Made by a program: the position numbers and the translations under genes
DNA from: Paenimyroides viscosum
Lineage (GTDB): Bacteria; Bacteroidota; Bacteroidia; Flavobacteriales; Flavobacteriaceae
Assembly: GCF_003858535.1 (NCBI RefSeq)
Contig: NZ_RQTJ01000010.1
Location: forward strand, 26,108 to 90,107
Direction of reading: 5' to 3'
Length of the DNA stretch: 64,000 bases
Part shown: positions 8,230 to 17,906 of the stretch, piece by piece
How positions within the stretch are numbered: position 1 is the first letter of the stretch
How the letters are laid out: each line of letters opens with the position of its first letter
Notes under the pieces: model-generated
Databases searched by the model: none
The model's input: the letters and a program-made list of their open reading frames with translations, nothing else
Told to the model about the DNA's origin: nothing

Positions 8230-11010
8230 TTAAAAGTTCATGTATATGTTTAAGAAATAAGTTCTGCCGTATCCATAGAAATATTTAGGACCAAATGTGC
8301 GTGTTCCACTAGCGTGATCCATTAATAATTCGCGGTAATTCGCGTTACGCGCTTGTTCAAAACCGCCAGTTTTATATTCTAAGCCTAAAACGTTGTTTAC
8401 CGATGCAAAGAAACCTACGGTTTTACCTTTAATTTTCCAAGATTTACCTCCTTGTACGTTTACTAAAAAGATATCGTTTAACTTTTCTTGTTTTAATAGA
8501 TTGCTTGCTACGTTGGTGTCTACATCTGAAAAAGCTGCACCACCTTGACCTGGTTCTGCAAAGAAATTGTTGGTTCTTAATAACGGAGAAACATCTAAAT
8601 ATAAATCGGTTAAGAAGTTTGCGTTAGCACCAATCCACCAATAATTAGGATCGCGGTATTCAATTCCTAATGAGTATGCTTGTTGCGGACTACCAGCTAC
8701 ACGGTAATTTTTAATGTAACTTGTACCATAGTTTACCATAGGGTTTAAACCGTTTTCAACGCGGCTGTCTACATTTAAGTACACATCTGCATTGTCTGAA
8801 TAGATTGCTTGCCCGTAGTTTGCGGCTGCAGTAAGTTTAATGGTTTTTGTTGCTTGGTATTCTGCACCTAATTCTACACCCATGCTTTGTCTGCTAATGT
8901 TACGTGTTACTTCCGAAACAAAGTCGCTGCTTGTATCTGCATCAATATCAATACCATCTGCATAGAAGAACGCAACTTCAGACGCGTCTTTAATTTCGTT
9001 GAAATAAGCACCTACACGACCTTTTAATTTTGGTGTACGTATAATGTAGCTAAGATCTGTTCCAAAAACTTTTTCATCGGTTAAACCGTCAACAATATTG
9101 TCGCTTATTCTTGTGTTTGAATAACTGTTGCGAATTGATGGAGCTTTTGTGTAATAACTTGCATTGAAATTAAAAATATGTTGACCTGTTACTTTATAAG
9201 TTGCCCCACCTTTTAATCCGTAGTTTTCAAACGTTAATTTTTGTCCTTTACCAAAAGATGTATCAGCGTATAAACCGTTTTTGTATAAACCTTCACGTTG
9301 ATAATCTGTATAAGATACATTTTGACCTAAATAGAAATCGAATTTACCAAAGTTGAATCTAAATTGTGTAAACAAATCAACAATGTTGGCATGCATAATA
9401 TAGTTGTAACCGTATTTGTCACCTTCGTAAATTTTGCGTTTTGGGTTATTTAGATCAGAATCTGCATATTCGGGTTTTAAGAATAAATCGTTATCTTGTA
9501 AATAAGCACCGCCTAATAAATCAATCATTTCCTGATAATTTTCTGAGCGTAGGTTGCGGTATGTTAAACCAGCATTAAATCCTACAACATTAGAAATTTG
9601 TGTGTTGAATAAAGTGTTTGCAGTTAATTGATTGTCTTGCATTACATCTGCGTACAAGGCATTTACAGCAAACCCTCTTTGAGCATTTTCTCTGTATAAT
9701 TTTTGCCAATCAATCTGTGAATTGTTCAAAAAGTCTACACGGTTTCTTTCAGCTAAATCGTAATCAGGTGTCCAAATTGGCGTACCACTATTTGTATTGT
9801 GGTAATTTAAATGATAACTAGGTAAGTTTTTGTAATAGGTAGGATCTGGATTGTTAGCACCATTATAATCTAAACGTGTGTTAGATATTTTTCCAAATTG
9901 ATACGCTACATTAGTATTTAAGCTTGATTTTTCACTAATATTCCAATAGTGGCTTAATATAAAAATTGGTTCTTCTACGTCTTTATCACGTGAATTACGT
10001 TTTTTATCGCCTTGCCAACCCCAGTATGAGTTGTATTTGTAACCCATTAAATCGATCACCTCTTGTGTGTTAGGTGAGTTTTTACCACGGCTGTTTTGTG
10101 CGTAAATTGCAGATAAGTTTAAGCTGTGGTTGTTGTTGATTTTCTTTTCAATAGCTAAGAAAAATGATTTAGCATCGTAATCTGTACCTTCAAAAAAACC
10201 TTGGTTAGCCATACGGTAAGATGCTGATGCTGCATAAGCCCAACCGTTTTTATTCATTCCAGAAGCATGGGTAAGCATAACACGTCCGTTGTAGTTTGTG
10301 TTGGTACCAGACAATGAAGCACGAGTTCCTGTTCGCATAAACGAAGCACGTGTGTTAATGGCTTGTACCCCTAAAATTCCACCAAAAGTATAATCGTTAG
10401 GCATAGAACCGTTAATAAACTCTTGGTTACGTGTAGCGTCGTTTAAGCCTCCCCAATTAGAATACTGCGGTCTTCCATCGAATATTTTATTCATAGAAAT
10501 ACCATTTATAAAGGTGTTTCCGTATTCGTTGTCTAAACCTCTAACTCTAAAACGTGCTTGTCCCCAATTAAAGGCTGCTGCTTGTTGAAAAGCATCACGC
10601 GATGCTTGTAATAAACCAGAAGTGGTTTCGGATCCCGAATTGTCATCACCCAAATCATTTTCGGTAAGGGTAATTAAACTCAATTGCTGTTCAGCAGTTA
10701 AATCTTCTTCAAGATAAATAGTACCTAAATCAACATCGGCTTCGGTAGTTATATCCAAAGTAAATCTTTTTTCTACATAACCTGTAAAGTTAATGTAAAG
10801 CACCTGGTTACCTAAAGTAGGATTTGCAATTTCAAATTCACCTTGATGGTTTGTGGTAGCCGATAAATTTGTGTTGGCTAAATTTGCTGTTACATTAAAT
10901 AAAGGTTGCTGTGTTTTAGCATCTACAACAATTCCACGTAACGCGGTACTTTGTGCCCAAGTTGAAATGGTAATTAGTACTAAAAAGGTACTAAAGAGTA
11001 ATTTTTTCAT
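8230..11010 (-). CDS. TonB-dependent receptor with carboxypeptidase-like N-terminal domain
   Basis: This 926-residue outer-membrane receptor imports a substrate by TonB/ExbBD energy. It has a signal peptide (residues 1-19, cleaved after TWA), then a beta-sandwich CarboxypepD_reg-like domain (about 22-110, LRGIVVDAKTQQPLFNV). A plug follows (about 135-260, FRVRGLDNEYGNTFINGISM), then a 22-strand-type barrel ending in the aromatic C-terminus RTYFLNIYMNF. It has no SusD partner; two small lipoproteins follow instead. The divergent gene encodes a secreted EEP-family hydrolase. The substrate is not known; nucleic acid or phosphate-containing compounds are an inference from that neighbour. Confidence 0.9.
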   Translation of the reverse strand: MKKLLFSTFLVLITISTWAQSTALRGIVVDAKTQQPLFNVTANLANTNLSATTNHQGEFEIANPTLGNQVLYINFTGYVEKRFTLDITTEADVDLGTIYLEEDLTAEQQLSLITLTENDLGDDNSGSETTSGLLQASRDAFQQAAAFNWGQARFRVRGLDNEYGNTFINGISMNKIFDGRPQYSNWGGLNDATRNQEFINGSMPNDYTFGGILGVQAINTRASFMRTGTRASLSGTNTNYNGRVMLTHASGMNKNGWAYAASASYRMANQGFFEGTDYDAKSFFLAIEKKINNNHSLNLSAIYAQNSRGKNSPNTQEVIDLMGYKYNSYWGWQGDKKRNSRDKDVEEPIFILSHYWNISEKSSLNTNVAYQFGKISNTRLDYNGANNPDPTYYKNLPSYHLNYHNTNSGTPIWTPDYDLAERNRVDFLNNSQIDWQKLYRENAQRGFAVNALYADVMQDNQLTANTLFNTQISNVVGFNAGLTYRNLRSENYQEMIDLLGGAYLQDNDLFLKPEYADSDLNNPKRKIYEGDKYGYNYIMHANIVDLFTQFRFNFGKFDFYLGQNVSYTDYQREGLYKNGLYADTSFGKGQKLTFENYGLKGGATYKVTGQHIFNFNASYYTKAPSIRNSYSNTRISDNIVDGLTDEKVFGTDLSYIIRTPKLKGRVGAYFNEIKDASEVAFFYADGIDIDADTSSDFVSEVTRNISRQSMGVELGAEYQATKTIKLTAAANYGQAIYSDNADVYLNVDSRVENGLNPMVNYGTSYIKNYRVAGSPQQAYSLGIEYRDPNYWWIGANANFLTDLYLDVSPLLRTNNFFAEPGQGGAAFSDVDTNVASNLLKQEKLNDIFLVNVQGGKSWKIKGKTVGFFASVNNVLGLEYKTGGFEQARNANYRELLMDHASGTRTFGPKYFYGYGRTYFLNIYMNF

Positions 11011-11069
11011 AAAAACCTAAAAATAAGTAGTTTAAAAATTTATAAGTTTACATTAAACTTAATGTGGTG

Positions 11070-11077
11070 CAAAGGTA
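11070..11077 (-). promoter_or_regulatory. -7 box for the TonB receptor operon
   Basis: TACCTTTG on the minus strand matches the Bacteroidota -7 consensus TAnnTTTG. It lies about 60 bases before the receptor start in the short divergent gap shared with the EEP gene. No clear -33 TTG is seen. Confidence 0.5.
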
Positions 11078-11147
11078 GTTATTTTATAAATATTAATTAA
11101 TTTTGCATTCTAGTTTGTTGAAAACTTTATAATAACATAATATGGGC

Positions 11148-12218
11148 ATGAAATTTAACATCTTACTTTTTGCAACACTATTTGTAAATACCGTGTTTGC
11201 GCAGTCACAACAGAAATCGTATGCGGTACACACCGTAGCTTTTTACAATGTTGAAAATTTGTTTGATACCATTCGCGATGAGAAAATTTATGATGAAGAA
11301 TGGACTCCGAATGGAGCACGGAATTGGGATGGAAAAAAATATCAACAAAAATTAGAAAATTTAAGTAGGGTAATTGCCGAAATTGGTACAGATGACAACC
11401 CAAATATGCCTACAATTTTAGGGATTAGCGAAATTGAAAATCGTAAGGTGTTAGAAGATTTGGTAAATATGCCGAAACTTAAAAATGCCAATTATGGAAT
11501 TGTTCATTTTGATTCTCCGGACCGCCGTGGTATTGATGTGGCTCTTTTTTATCAAACCAAACATTTTAAACCAACAAGTTCTAAAAATATTCCTTTATAT
11601 ATTTACGATAAAACCGATGCAAAATATAAAGACAGCAACAACGGCAAAGGCAAGCGCATTTTTACCCGTGATCAATTGTTGGTTACCGGTTTGTTAGATG
11701 GCGAAGAAATGCACTTTATTGTAAACCACTGGCCGTCGCGTTCTGGTGGCGAGAAAAAAAGTAGCCCAAACCGTGAAGCTGCTGCAGCGTTAAACAAAAA
11801 AATTATCGATTCGTTGTATAACATCAACCCAAATGCAAAAGTAATAACGATGGGCGATATGAATGACGGTCCTTATAATAAATCGGTTAAAGATGTTTTA
11901 GAAGCAAAAGGTAAAAAAGATGAAGTGAAAAAAGGCGGAATTTTTAATCCTATGTATCAATTGTATAAAGAAGGTCATGGAACGCTTGCTTATCGGGACG
12001 CTTGGGATATTTTTGATCAGCTCATTTTCACAGAACCACTTTTAAGCAAAGATTATTCAAGCTATCGTTATTGGAAAGTTGGAATTTTCAACAAACCTTT
12101 TTTAATACAAAAATCAGGTCAGTATAAAGGCTATCCACTGCGAAACCAATTAAGTGGTGAGCCAGGATTTAGCGATCACTTTCCGGTTTACATTTATCTA
12201 ATTAAAGAGAAAAAATAA
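11148..12218 (+). CDS. Secreted endonuclease/exonuclease/phosphatase (EEP) family protein
   Basis: This 356-residue exported enzyme has a Sec signal peptide ending VFAQ. EEP-fold catalytic motifs are visible in order: NVENLFD, SEIENR (metal-binding Glu), NHWPSR, MGDMNDGP (Asp/Asn) and SDHFPV (final Asp-His pair). This fold cleaves phosphodiester or phosphomonoester bonds in DNA, RNA, lipids or sugar phosphates. I choose ATG 11148 over ATG 11142 because it gives a cleaner signal peptide. It is divergent from the TonB receptor cassette with a 137-base gap, which suggests it makes a substrate for that receptor. The exact substrate is unknown. Confidence 0.85.
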   Translation: MKFNILLFATLFVNTVFAQSQQKSYAVHTVAFYNVENLFDTIRDEKIYDEEWTPNGARNWDGKKYQQKLENLSRVIAEIGTDDNPNMPTILGISEIENRKVLEDLVNMPKLKNANYGIVHFDSPDRRGIDVALFYQTKHFKPTSSKNIPLYIYDKTDAKYKDSNNGKGKRIFTRDQLLVTGLLDGEEMHFIVNHWPSRSGGEKKSSPNREAAAALNKKIIDSLYNINPNAKVITMGDMNDGPYNKSVKDVLEAKGKKDEVKKGGIFNPMYQLYKEGHGTLAYRDAWDIFDQLIFTEPLLSKDYSSYRYWKVGIFNKPFLIQKSGQYKGYPLRNQLSGEPGFSDHFPVYIYLIKEKK

Positions 12219-12224
12219 ATGAAT

Positions 12225-12250
12225 AAAGCTGCCAAATGGCAGCTTTTTTT
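12225..12250. terminator. Bidirectional terminator between convergent genes
   Basis: The perfect 10-bp stem AAAGCTGCCA / TGGCAGCTTT (12225-12234 with 12237-12246) has a 2-base AA loop and is followed by a T-run on the plus strand. It sits between the EEP gene and the convergent T9SS cargo gene. Confidence 0.85.
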
Positions 12251-12268
12251 ATGAGTGATTTCTAAAAT

Positions 12269-13207
12269 CTATTTTATTACAATCTTCTCCGTTTTATTTC
12301 CTTTATCGGTTTGTATTACAAACAAGTACATTCCTTTACTTAAATTAGAAACATCTATCTGATTAAAGTTCTCTCTTATCGATTTGATCCATTTGCCCGA
12401 ACTATCTAAAATTTGAACTGATTGTAAAGTTACACCCTCAGTTTCTTTTTGTTCAATAGAAACATATTCTATTGCAGGGTTAGGGTAAATTTTAAAATTT
12501 TCGTTTACAAATTTTTCAATATTTAATGTACATACATCACTGAAATAGAAATTAGTATAGTCATGTACACCATCCCATGTAATTGACCAATTATCATACG
12601 GAGGTAAATTGTTTGTTGCATCTAAAGGGTCGTCAACTTCAATACATATGTTGTAATCTGAACCTGCATATAAAATAATTGAAACAGCACTTGCTTGATT
12701 ATTTCGTAAACTAATTCGTTCTAAATTTCTTAATTCACGAACAAAGAGGTAGTTAAATTTTGGGCTGTTGCTAAAATCTAATTCGCGTATTTCTCTGGCC
12801 GGAACATCTAACGTTGTATTATCAAGTTCTAATTCTTCTAAAGAAGTTAAAGGTGTTGCATCAAAAGAAGATAAAATAGGATTGTCTAAATATATGTTTT
12901 TTAGATTTATTAAATTTGCAAAACTTATGTTTGTGGCGCCATTCCCTACTTTAAGTATTTCTAAGTTAGCAAAATCATTAAACCCGTCTAAATCAACCCA
13001 TGAAATATTATTTGGGCTTTTGTTTATAAAGTCTAATTCAGTAACTGTTAGGGCATCATTGGTTAAAATCTGTCCATTAATCAATCCGTCGCTATCATAT
13101 CCCCAATGAACTAAATAATTTTCAAAATTTTGATCGGGGATAAGGGTTACTTGTGCCTTTGTTACAAAAGGTGCAAGTGTAAGTAACATTAAAATTAGCT
13201 TTTTCAT
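12269..13207 (-). CDS. Leucine-rich-repeat-like protein with T9SS type A sorting domain
   Basis: This is a 312-residue secreted protein. A signal peptide (residues 1-18, ending TKAQ) is followed by an acidic segment (LIPDQNFENYLVHWGYDSDG) typical of Bacteroidota LRR surface proteins. Irregular leucine-rich repeats (TELDF, NLEILKV, NLKNIYL, LEELELDN, LRNLERISLRN) follow. The last about 75 residues, from FKIYPNPAIEYVSI to GMYLFVIQTDKG and KIVIK, are a type A C-terminal sorting domain for the type IX secretion system. It should be exported by T9SS and be surface-attached or released. It appears to be transcribed alone. The binding target is unknown. Confidence 0.87.
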   Translation of the reverse strand: MKKLILMLLTLAPFVTKAQVTLIPDQNFENYLVHWGYDSDGLINGQILTNDALTVTELDFINKSPNNISWVDLDGFNDFANLEILKVGNGATNISFANLINLKNIYLDNPILSSFDATPLTSLEELELDNTTLDVPAREIRELDFSNSPKFNYLFVRELRNLERISLRNNQASAVSIILYAGSDYNICIEVDDPLDATNNLPPYDNWSITWDGVHDYTNFYFSDVCTLNIEKFVNENFKIYPNPAIEYVSIEQKETEGVTLQSVQILDSSGKWIKSIRENFNQIDVSNLSKGMYLFVIQTDKGNKTEKIVIK

Positions 13208-13540
13208 AGTTATTGTGTTATTAGGTCGTAGAGTTTTAATTAATTTAGATGTTATAATATAAAAAACATATTTTAACTTAAAATGTAATTTATATATTCT
13301 GTTTTGATGATGTTTTATGTGAAATTAGCTTGTTATTTTGTAAATATAGTTAAAACAGTAATAGTTTTGTAAATTTGAACTTATAAAAAATAATAAAGGA
13401 CATTCTTTTTATTTTTACTTATCTTAGATTTTCGTAAAATATTATAAAACGTTAACGCGTTATTATGCACAATGAAAATATAGTATCTTTACACAAATTT
13501 TTTATTAATTAATATTCACAACGCAGGTTGTTTAATATAT
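13208..13540. other. AT-rich intergenic region upstream of ricT and the LRR gene
   Basis: This 333-base divergent gap has no ORF of note. It must hold the promoters of both flanking genes. Plus-strand TAnnTTTG matches occur at 13362-13369 and 13370-13377, and a TATCTTTA variant at 13484-13491 sits about 50 bases before ricT. In DNA this AT-rich such matches are weak evidence. No repeat or stable hairpin was seen. Confidence 0.5.
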
Positions 13541-15001
13541 ATGGCATGTACAAATTGTTCTACTAAAACAAACGATTCAGGCATTCCAAAAGGTTGTGGC
13601 AGCAAAGGTTCTTGTGGAACTGATAGCTGTAATAAATTAAGTGTATTCGATTGGTTATCAAATATGCACTACCCTTCTGGTTTTGAACCTTTTGATATAG
13701 TTGAAGTTCGTTTTAAAAACGGCAGAAAAGACTTTTATAAAAATATAGATAAATTGTCCCTACAAATGGGCGATGTGGTAGCAACCGAGGCAAGTCCTGG
13801 GCATGATATCGGAGTAGTAACCTTAGCCGGCGAATTGGTTAAGGTACAAATGAAAAAAAAGAAGGTAGATCCGTATGGCAATTCCCTAAAAATATACCGT
13901 AAAGCAACACAGAAAGACATTGATATTTGGAGCGATGCCCGCAAGCGCGAAGAACCAATGAAAGTTCGTGCTCGTGAAATTGCTATTGAATTAAAACTAG
14001 AAATGAAAATTTCTGATATTGAATTTCAAGGCGATGCCTCTAAAGCAACTTTTTATTATACCGCAAATGATCGTGTAGATTTTCGTCAGCTGATTAAAGA
14101 ATTTGCACGTACTTTTAATACGCGTATCGAAATGAAACAAGTAGGCTTCCGTCAAGAAGCTGCTCGTTTGGGCGGTATCGGATCGTGTGGACGCGAATTA
14201 TGTTGTTCTACATGGCTTACCGATTTTAGAAGTGTAAATACGGCAGCAGCTCGTTATCAGCAATTATCATTGAATCCGCAAAAATTGGCAGGGCAGTGTG
14301 GTAAGCTAAAATGTTGTCTTAATTATGAATTAGATACGTATTTAGATGCCTTAAAAGGTATGCCAGACAGCGAAACCAAATTGCAAACCAAAAATGGTGA
14401 CGCTTATTGCCAAAAAATTGATATTTTTAAACAAGTTATGTGGTTTGCCTTTCCATCAAATGGTGCAAATTGGTATAAAATTGAAGTGCCGCAGGTTAAA
14501 GAAATTTTGGCATTAAACAAACAAGGGCAACTTGTAGATAATATTGAAGATTATGTTGCAGAAGAAGAAAACAATGCTTCTGTACAAAGCGTAGTGACTG
14601 AAGACAGTTTGTCTAGATTTGATGAGCCTAAACGTAAAAAACGTGTGCCACGTAACAAGAAAAAACCTGTAGGTAATACGGTAGAAAAAGTAGCAACAAC
14701 TACAACTGATGTGAAAAAAGCGCCACGTTCAACAAACGAAAACGCTTCAAAACATCCGCACTCGCAGCAAGCAAGACCTCAAAACCGTACACCAAGAAAC
14801 AATCAGCCAAAGGTTCAGAATAACCCAAACAATCAAAATAATCAGACCGAAAAGCCAAAACCAGCTGTTCAAAATAACGCACCAGCAAAATCAAACGAAG
14901 AAGGTGCTGCTAAAAATCATCCGCGTAAAAAGAATTTTAAGCGACCAAATAAAAATAACGGAAACACACCAAACAACAAACCAAATGATAACAAACAATA
15001 A
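13541..15001 (+). CDS. ricT: RicT-like PSP1 domain protein
   Basis: This 486-residue cytoplasmic protein is of the PSP1/RicT (YaaT) family; in Bacillus, RicT works in the Fe-S-cluster-binding RicAFT complex that acts with RNase Y. The N-terminus is Cys-rich (MACTNCSTKTN, then CGSKGSCGTDSC). The core holds the conserved pairs CGRELCCSTWLTDF and CGKLKCCLNYE (about residues 226-270). The last about 110 residues are low complexity, rich in Asn, Gln, Lys and Pro, which is longer than in Firmicutes homologues and may bind RNA. Its 3' end overlaps gldH by 17 bases, so it is translationally close to the gliding gene. Confidence 0.85.
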   Translation: MACTNCSTKTNDSGIPKGCGSKGSCGTDSCNKLSVFDWLSNMHYPSGFEPFDIVEVRFKNGRKDFYKNIDKLSLQMGDVVATEASPGHDIGVVTLAGELVKVQMKKKKVDPYGNSLKIYRKATQKDIDIWSDARKREEPMKVRAREIAIELKLEMKISDIEFQGDASKATFYYTANDRVDFRQLIKEFARTFNTRIEMKQVGFRQEAARLGGIGSCGRELCCSTWLTDFRSVNTAAARYQQLSLNPQKLAGQCGKLKCCLNYELDTYLDALKGMPDSETKLQTKNGDAYCQKIDIFKQVMWFAFPSNGANWYKIEVPQVKEILALNKQGQLVDNIEDYVAEEENNASVQSVVTEDSLSRFDEPKRKKRVPRNKKKPVGNTVEKVATTTTDVKKAPRSTNENASKHPHSQQARPQNRTPRNNQPKVQNNPNNQNNQTEKPKPAVQNNAPAKSNEEGAAKNHPRKKNFKRPNKNNGNTPNNKPNDNKQ

Positions 15002-15476
15002 AAGAAATTTCTTTAAAGTTGTTACCTTATCAACAATATTCGCGTTTACCGCTTGTACAACTAACGATTTTTTTAACGAATACAAATCGCTGTCCGATGG
15101 ATGGAAAAAAAGTGAACCAGCCATTTTTAGCTTTGAATCTTTAGATACAATAAGTAAACACAATGCGTATATTAATGTGCGAACTAAAAATAATTATCCT
15201 TACAGCAACTTGTTTTTAATTGTGAAAATGCATCCGCCAGAAGGTTCTGCCACGGTAGATACCCTACAATACCAAATGGCAAATGCAGACGGTAGCATGT
15301 TAGGCACAGGCTTTACAGACGTAAAAGAACACAAGCTTTTTTGGCGCAAAAATATAAGGTTTATTAAACAAGGTGTTTACAAGATTGAAGTGGAGCATGC
15401 CATACGAAAAGTAAACGAAGTTAAGGGCGATGCTGTTTTAGAAGGAATCACCGAAATTGGTTTACAAGTACAATAA
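14985..15476 (+). CDS. gldH: Gliding motility lipoprotein GldH
   Basis: This 163-residue lipoprotein belongs to the gliding machinery of Bacteroidota, where GldH is needed for cell movement on surfaces. The signal has the lipobox FTAC at about residue 22. The mature protein matches GldH in size and in the segments NDFFNEYKSLSDGWKK and VDTLQYQMA. I start it at ATG 14985; the frame is open further back inside ricT, but those residues are not part of the signal peptide. It overlaps ricT and is followed 16 bases later by a class A penicillin-binding protein, an order typical of this family. Confidence 0.88.
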   Translation: MITNNKRNFFKVVTLSTIFAFTACTTNDFFNEYKSLSDGWKKSEPAIFSFESLDTISKHNAYINVRTKNNYPYSNLFLIVKMHPPEGSATVDTLQYQMANADGSMLGTGFTDVKEHKLFWRKNIRFIKQGVYKIEVEHAIRKVNEVKGDAVLEGITEIGLQVQ

Positions 15477-15492
15477 TTATTCATAAGAAGTT

Positions 15493-17835
15493 ATGGAAAA
15501 AATAGAACATTCTAAAAAGAAAGAGCTATCTACAAACAGAAAATTTCTACGTTTATTCTGGAAGTTATTTGGGGCGGGTATAGCATTTGTAATACTAATT
15601 TTTGCCTTTGCCAATTGGGGTATTTTTGGGGCAATGCCAAGTTTTGATGAATTAGAAAATCCAGAATCAAGCGTTGCAACAGAAATTATATCTGCAGACG
15701 GGAAAACATTAGGTAAATTTTATCTAGAAAACCGTATTCCGGTAAAATACGATGAATTACCGCAACATTTGGTCGATGCGTTGATTGCTACCGAAGACGA
15801 ACGCTTTCGTTCCCATTCAGGTATCGATGCCCGTGGAACCATGCGTGCTATTTTTACTGCTGGTTCAAGCGGTGGTGCAAGTACCATAAGCCAACAGCTT
15901 GCTAAAAATCTTTTTCACGGTAGTTCAGGATCAAGTAACAAACTTTTTCGCGTTATTCAAAAGGTGAAAGAATGGATTATTGCCGTAAAATTAGAACGGC
16001 AGTACACCAAAAACGAAATTATAGCTTATTACTTAAATACGGTAGATTTTGTTAGTAACGCGTATGGAATTCGTTCAGCGGCTAACATCTATTTTAATAA
16101 AGAGCCTAAAAAACTAACGGTTGAAGAATCTGCGGTTTTAATAGGTATGTTACAAGCGCCATCGCGATACAATCCACGATTTAATCCAGAACGATCGCAA
16201 AATCGTAGAAATATTGTTTTGGCACAAATGGCTAAAAATAAAAAAATTACCGAAGCAGAAAAGGTGAAATATCAAGCCAAACCATTAAAAATTAATTATA
16301 CGCCTGAAACACATACAAAAGGATACGCAACCTATTTTAGAGAATATTTACGTGATTATATGCGTAAATGGGTGAAGGAAAATCCTAAAAAAGACGGGTC
16401 TACGTATGATATTTACCGCGATGGTTTACGTATTTATACTACCATCGATTCACGTATGCAAGAATATGCCGAAGAAGCCGTAGAAATGCATTTGGCCAAC
16501 TTGCAAAAAGAGTTCTTTAAACAGCAAAAAGGCAATAAAAATGCTCCGTTTATTCAGATCAATCAAGACGAAACGAATAAAATTATTAACAGGGCAATGC
16601 GTAATTCTGAGCGTTGGCGACAAATGAGTGCACAAGGAAAAGAAGAAGAAGATATTATTAAATCGTTCGATGTTAAAACCAAAATGGCAATCTTTACATG
16701 GAAAGGTGAAAAAGATACGCTAATGACACCACGCGATTCTATTGTTTACTACAAACATTTCTTGCAATCGGGTATGATGTCTATGGAACCTGTTACAGGT
16801 AATGTAAAAGCTTGGGTTGGGGGTATTGATTATAAACATTTTCAGTACGATCACGTAGCCCAAGGAGCACGTCAGGTAGGATCTACCTTTAAGCCGTTTG
16901 TTTATGCAACAGCAATAGATCAATTAGGAATGAGTCCTTGCGATTATATTTACGACGGACCTTTTACCATGCCGAAAGGACGCTATGGAATACAACAACC
17001 ATGGTCGCCTAAAAATTCCGGAGGTAAATATTATGGATCTGTAACAATGAAATATGCTTTGGCACAATCTTTAAATACCGTAACGGCTCGTTTAATGGAT
17101 CGTGTTGGTCCAAAAGCGGTTATAGATTTATGTAGAGATTTAGGTGTAAAATCAGACATACCCGCTTCACCAGCAATTGGGTTGGGAGCTGTAGAAATTA
17201 CGGTTAGCGATATGGTTGCAGCATACAGCACCTTTGCAAATCAGGGTGTTTACGTAAAGCCACGATTTGTAAATAAAATTACCGACAAAAACGGAGTGGT
17301 ATTGTTTGAATCACGAGCAGAAACCCGCGACGTTATGAATAAAGACATTGCCTATGCTATTGTAAAACTTTTAGAAGGTGTTACAGAAGGTGGATCGGGT
17401 GGTCGTTTACGTTATACCGGTTCAGGTGGTGCAGGTTATCATACCATGACCGGTTATCCGTACGCATTTAAAAATCCTATTGCAGGAAAAACAGGAACAA
17501 CTCAAAACAATTCAGATGGATGGTTTATTGGTATGGTTCCAAATTTAGTGACTGGTATTTGGGTGGGTAACGAAGATCGTGCCGCACATTTTAAATCAAC
17601 AGTTTACGGACAAGGAGCAACAATGGCATTGCCTATTTGGGGTATCTTTATGAAAAAATGTTATGGCGATAAAACACTGTATGTTTCTGATGAAGATTTT
17701 GAACGCCCAGCTAACATTAGTGTTTTGGTTGATTGTTGGAAACGTGTGGCAAATGATTCTTTAATTGACGGAAGTCAGAAAAGAGATAGTTTGGCAGCAC
17801 CAACCGAAAGCGTACCTACAGAATTTAACTTTTAA
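15493..17835 (+). CDS. mrcA: Bifunctional penicillin-binding protein 1A (transglycosylase/transpeptidase)
   Basis: This 780-residue class A PBP polymerises and cross-links peptidoglycan in the periplasm. One N-terminal membrane segment lies at about 30-50. The GT51 transglycosylase domain (about 75-255) shows ATEDERFRSHSGID with the catalytic Glu and GGASTISQQLAKNLF. The transpeptidase domain (about 420-720) has the serine motif GSTFKP and the KTGTTQNNSDGWF motif. It follows gldH by 16 bases and probably shares the transcript from ricT. The strong terminator downstream ends the unit. Length and motif order are normal for the family. Confidence 0.95.
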   Translation: MEKIEHSKKKELSTNRKFLRLFWKLFGAGIAFVILIFAFANWGIFGAMPSFDELENPESSVATEIISADGKTLGKFYLENRIPVKYDELPQHLVDALIATEDERFRSHSGIDARGTMRAIFTAGSSGGASTISQQLAKNLFHGSSGSSNKLFRVIQKVKEWIIAVKLERQYTKNEIIAYYLNTVDFVSNAYGIRSAANIYFNKEPKKLTVEESAVLIGMLQAPSRYNPRFNPERSQNRRNIVLAQMAKNKKITEAEKVKYQAKPLKINYTPETHTKGYATYFREYLRDYMRKWVKENPKKDGSTYDIYRDGLRIYTTIDSRMQEYAEEAVEMHLANLQKEFFKQQKGNKNAPFIQINQDETNKIINRAMRNSERWRQMSAQGKEEEDIIKSFDVKTKMAIFTWKGEKDTLMTPRDSIVYYKHFLQSGMMSMEPVTGNVKAWVGGIDYKHFQYDHVAQGARQVGSTFKPFVYATAIDQLGMSPCDYIYDGPFTMPKGRYGIQQPWSPKNSGGKYYGSVTMKYALAQSLNTVTARLMDRVGPKAVIDLCRDLGVKSDIPASPAIGLGAVEITVSDMVAAYSTFANQGVYVKPRFVNKITDKNGVVLFESRAETRDVMNKDIAYAIVKLLEGVTEGGSGGRLRYTGSGGAGYHTMTGYPYAFKNPIAGKTGTTQNNSDGWFIGMVPNLVTGIWVGNEDRAAHFKSTVYGQGATMALPIWGIFMKKCYGDKTLYVSDEDFERPANISVLVDCWKRVANDSLIDGSQKRDSLAAPTESVPTEFNF

Positions 17836-17840
17836 TATTT

Positions 17841-17872
17841 AAAACGACTTCTTATTTTGAAGTCGTTTTTTT
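17841..17872 (+). terminator. Terminator after the PBP1A gene
   Basis: The 11-bp stem AAAACGACTTC / GAAGTCGTTTT (17841-17851 with 17859-17869) is followed by a long T-run, just past the mrcA stop. Confidence 0.88.
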
Positions 17873-17906
17873 TTATATTTTTATACTCTTAACAATCTAA
17901 ATAATT

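Noticed and set aside
11142..11147. ATG 11142 as the EEP start
   Set aside because: ATG 11148 gives a better signal peptide, and only two residues differ.
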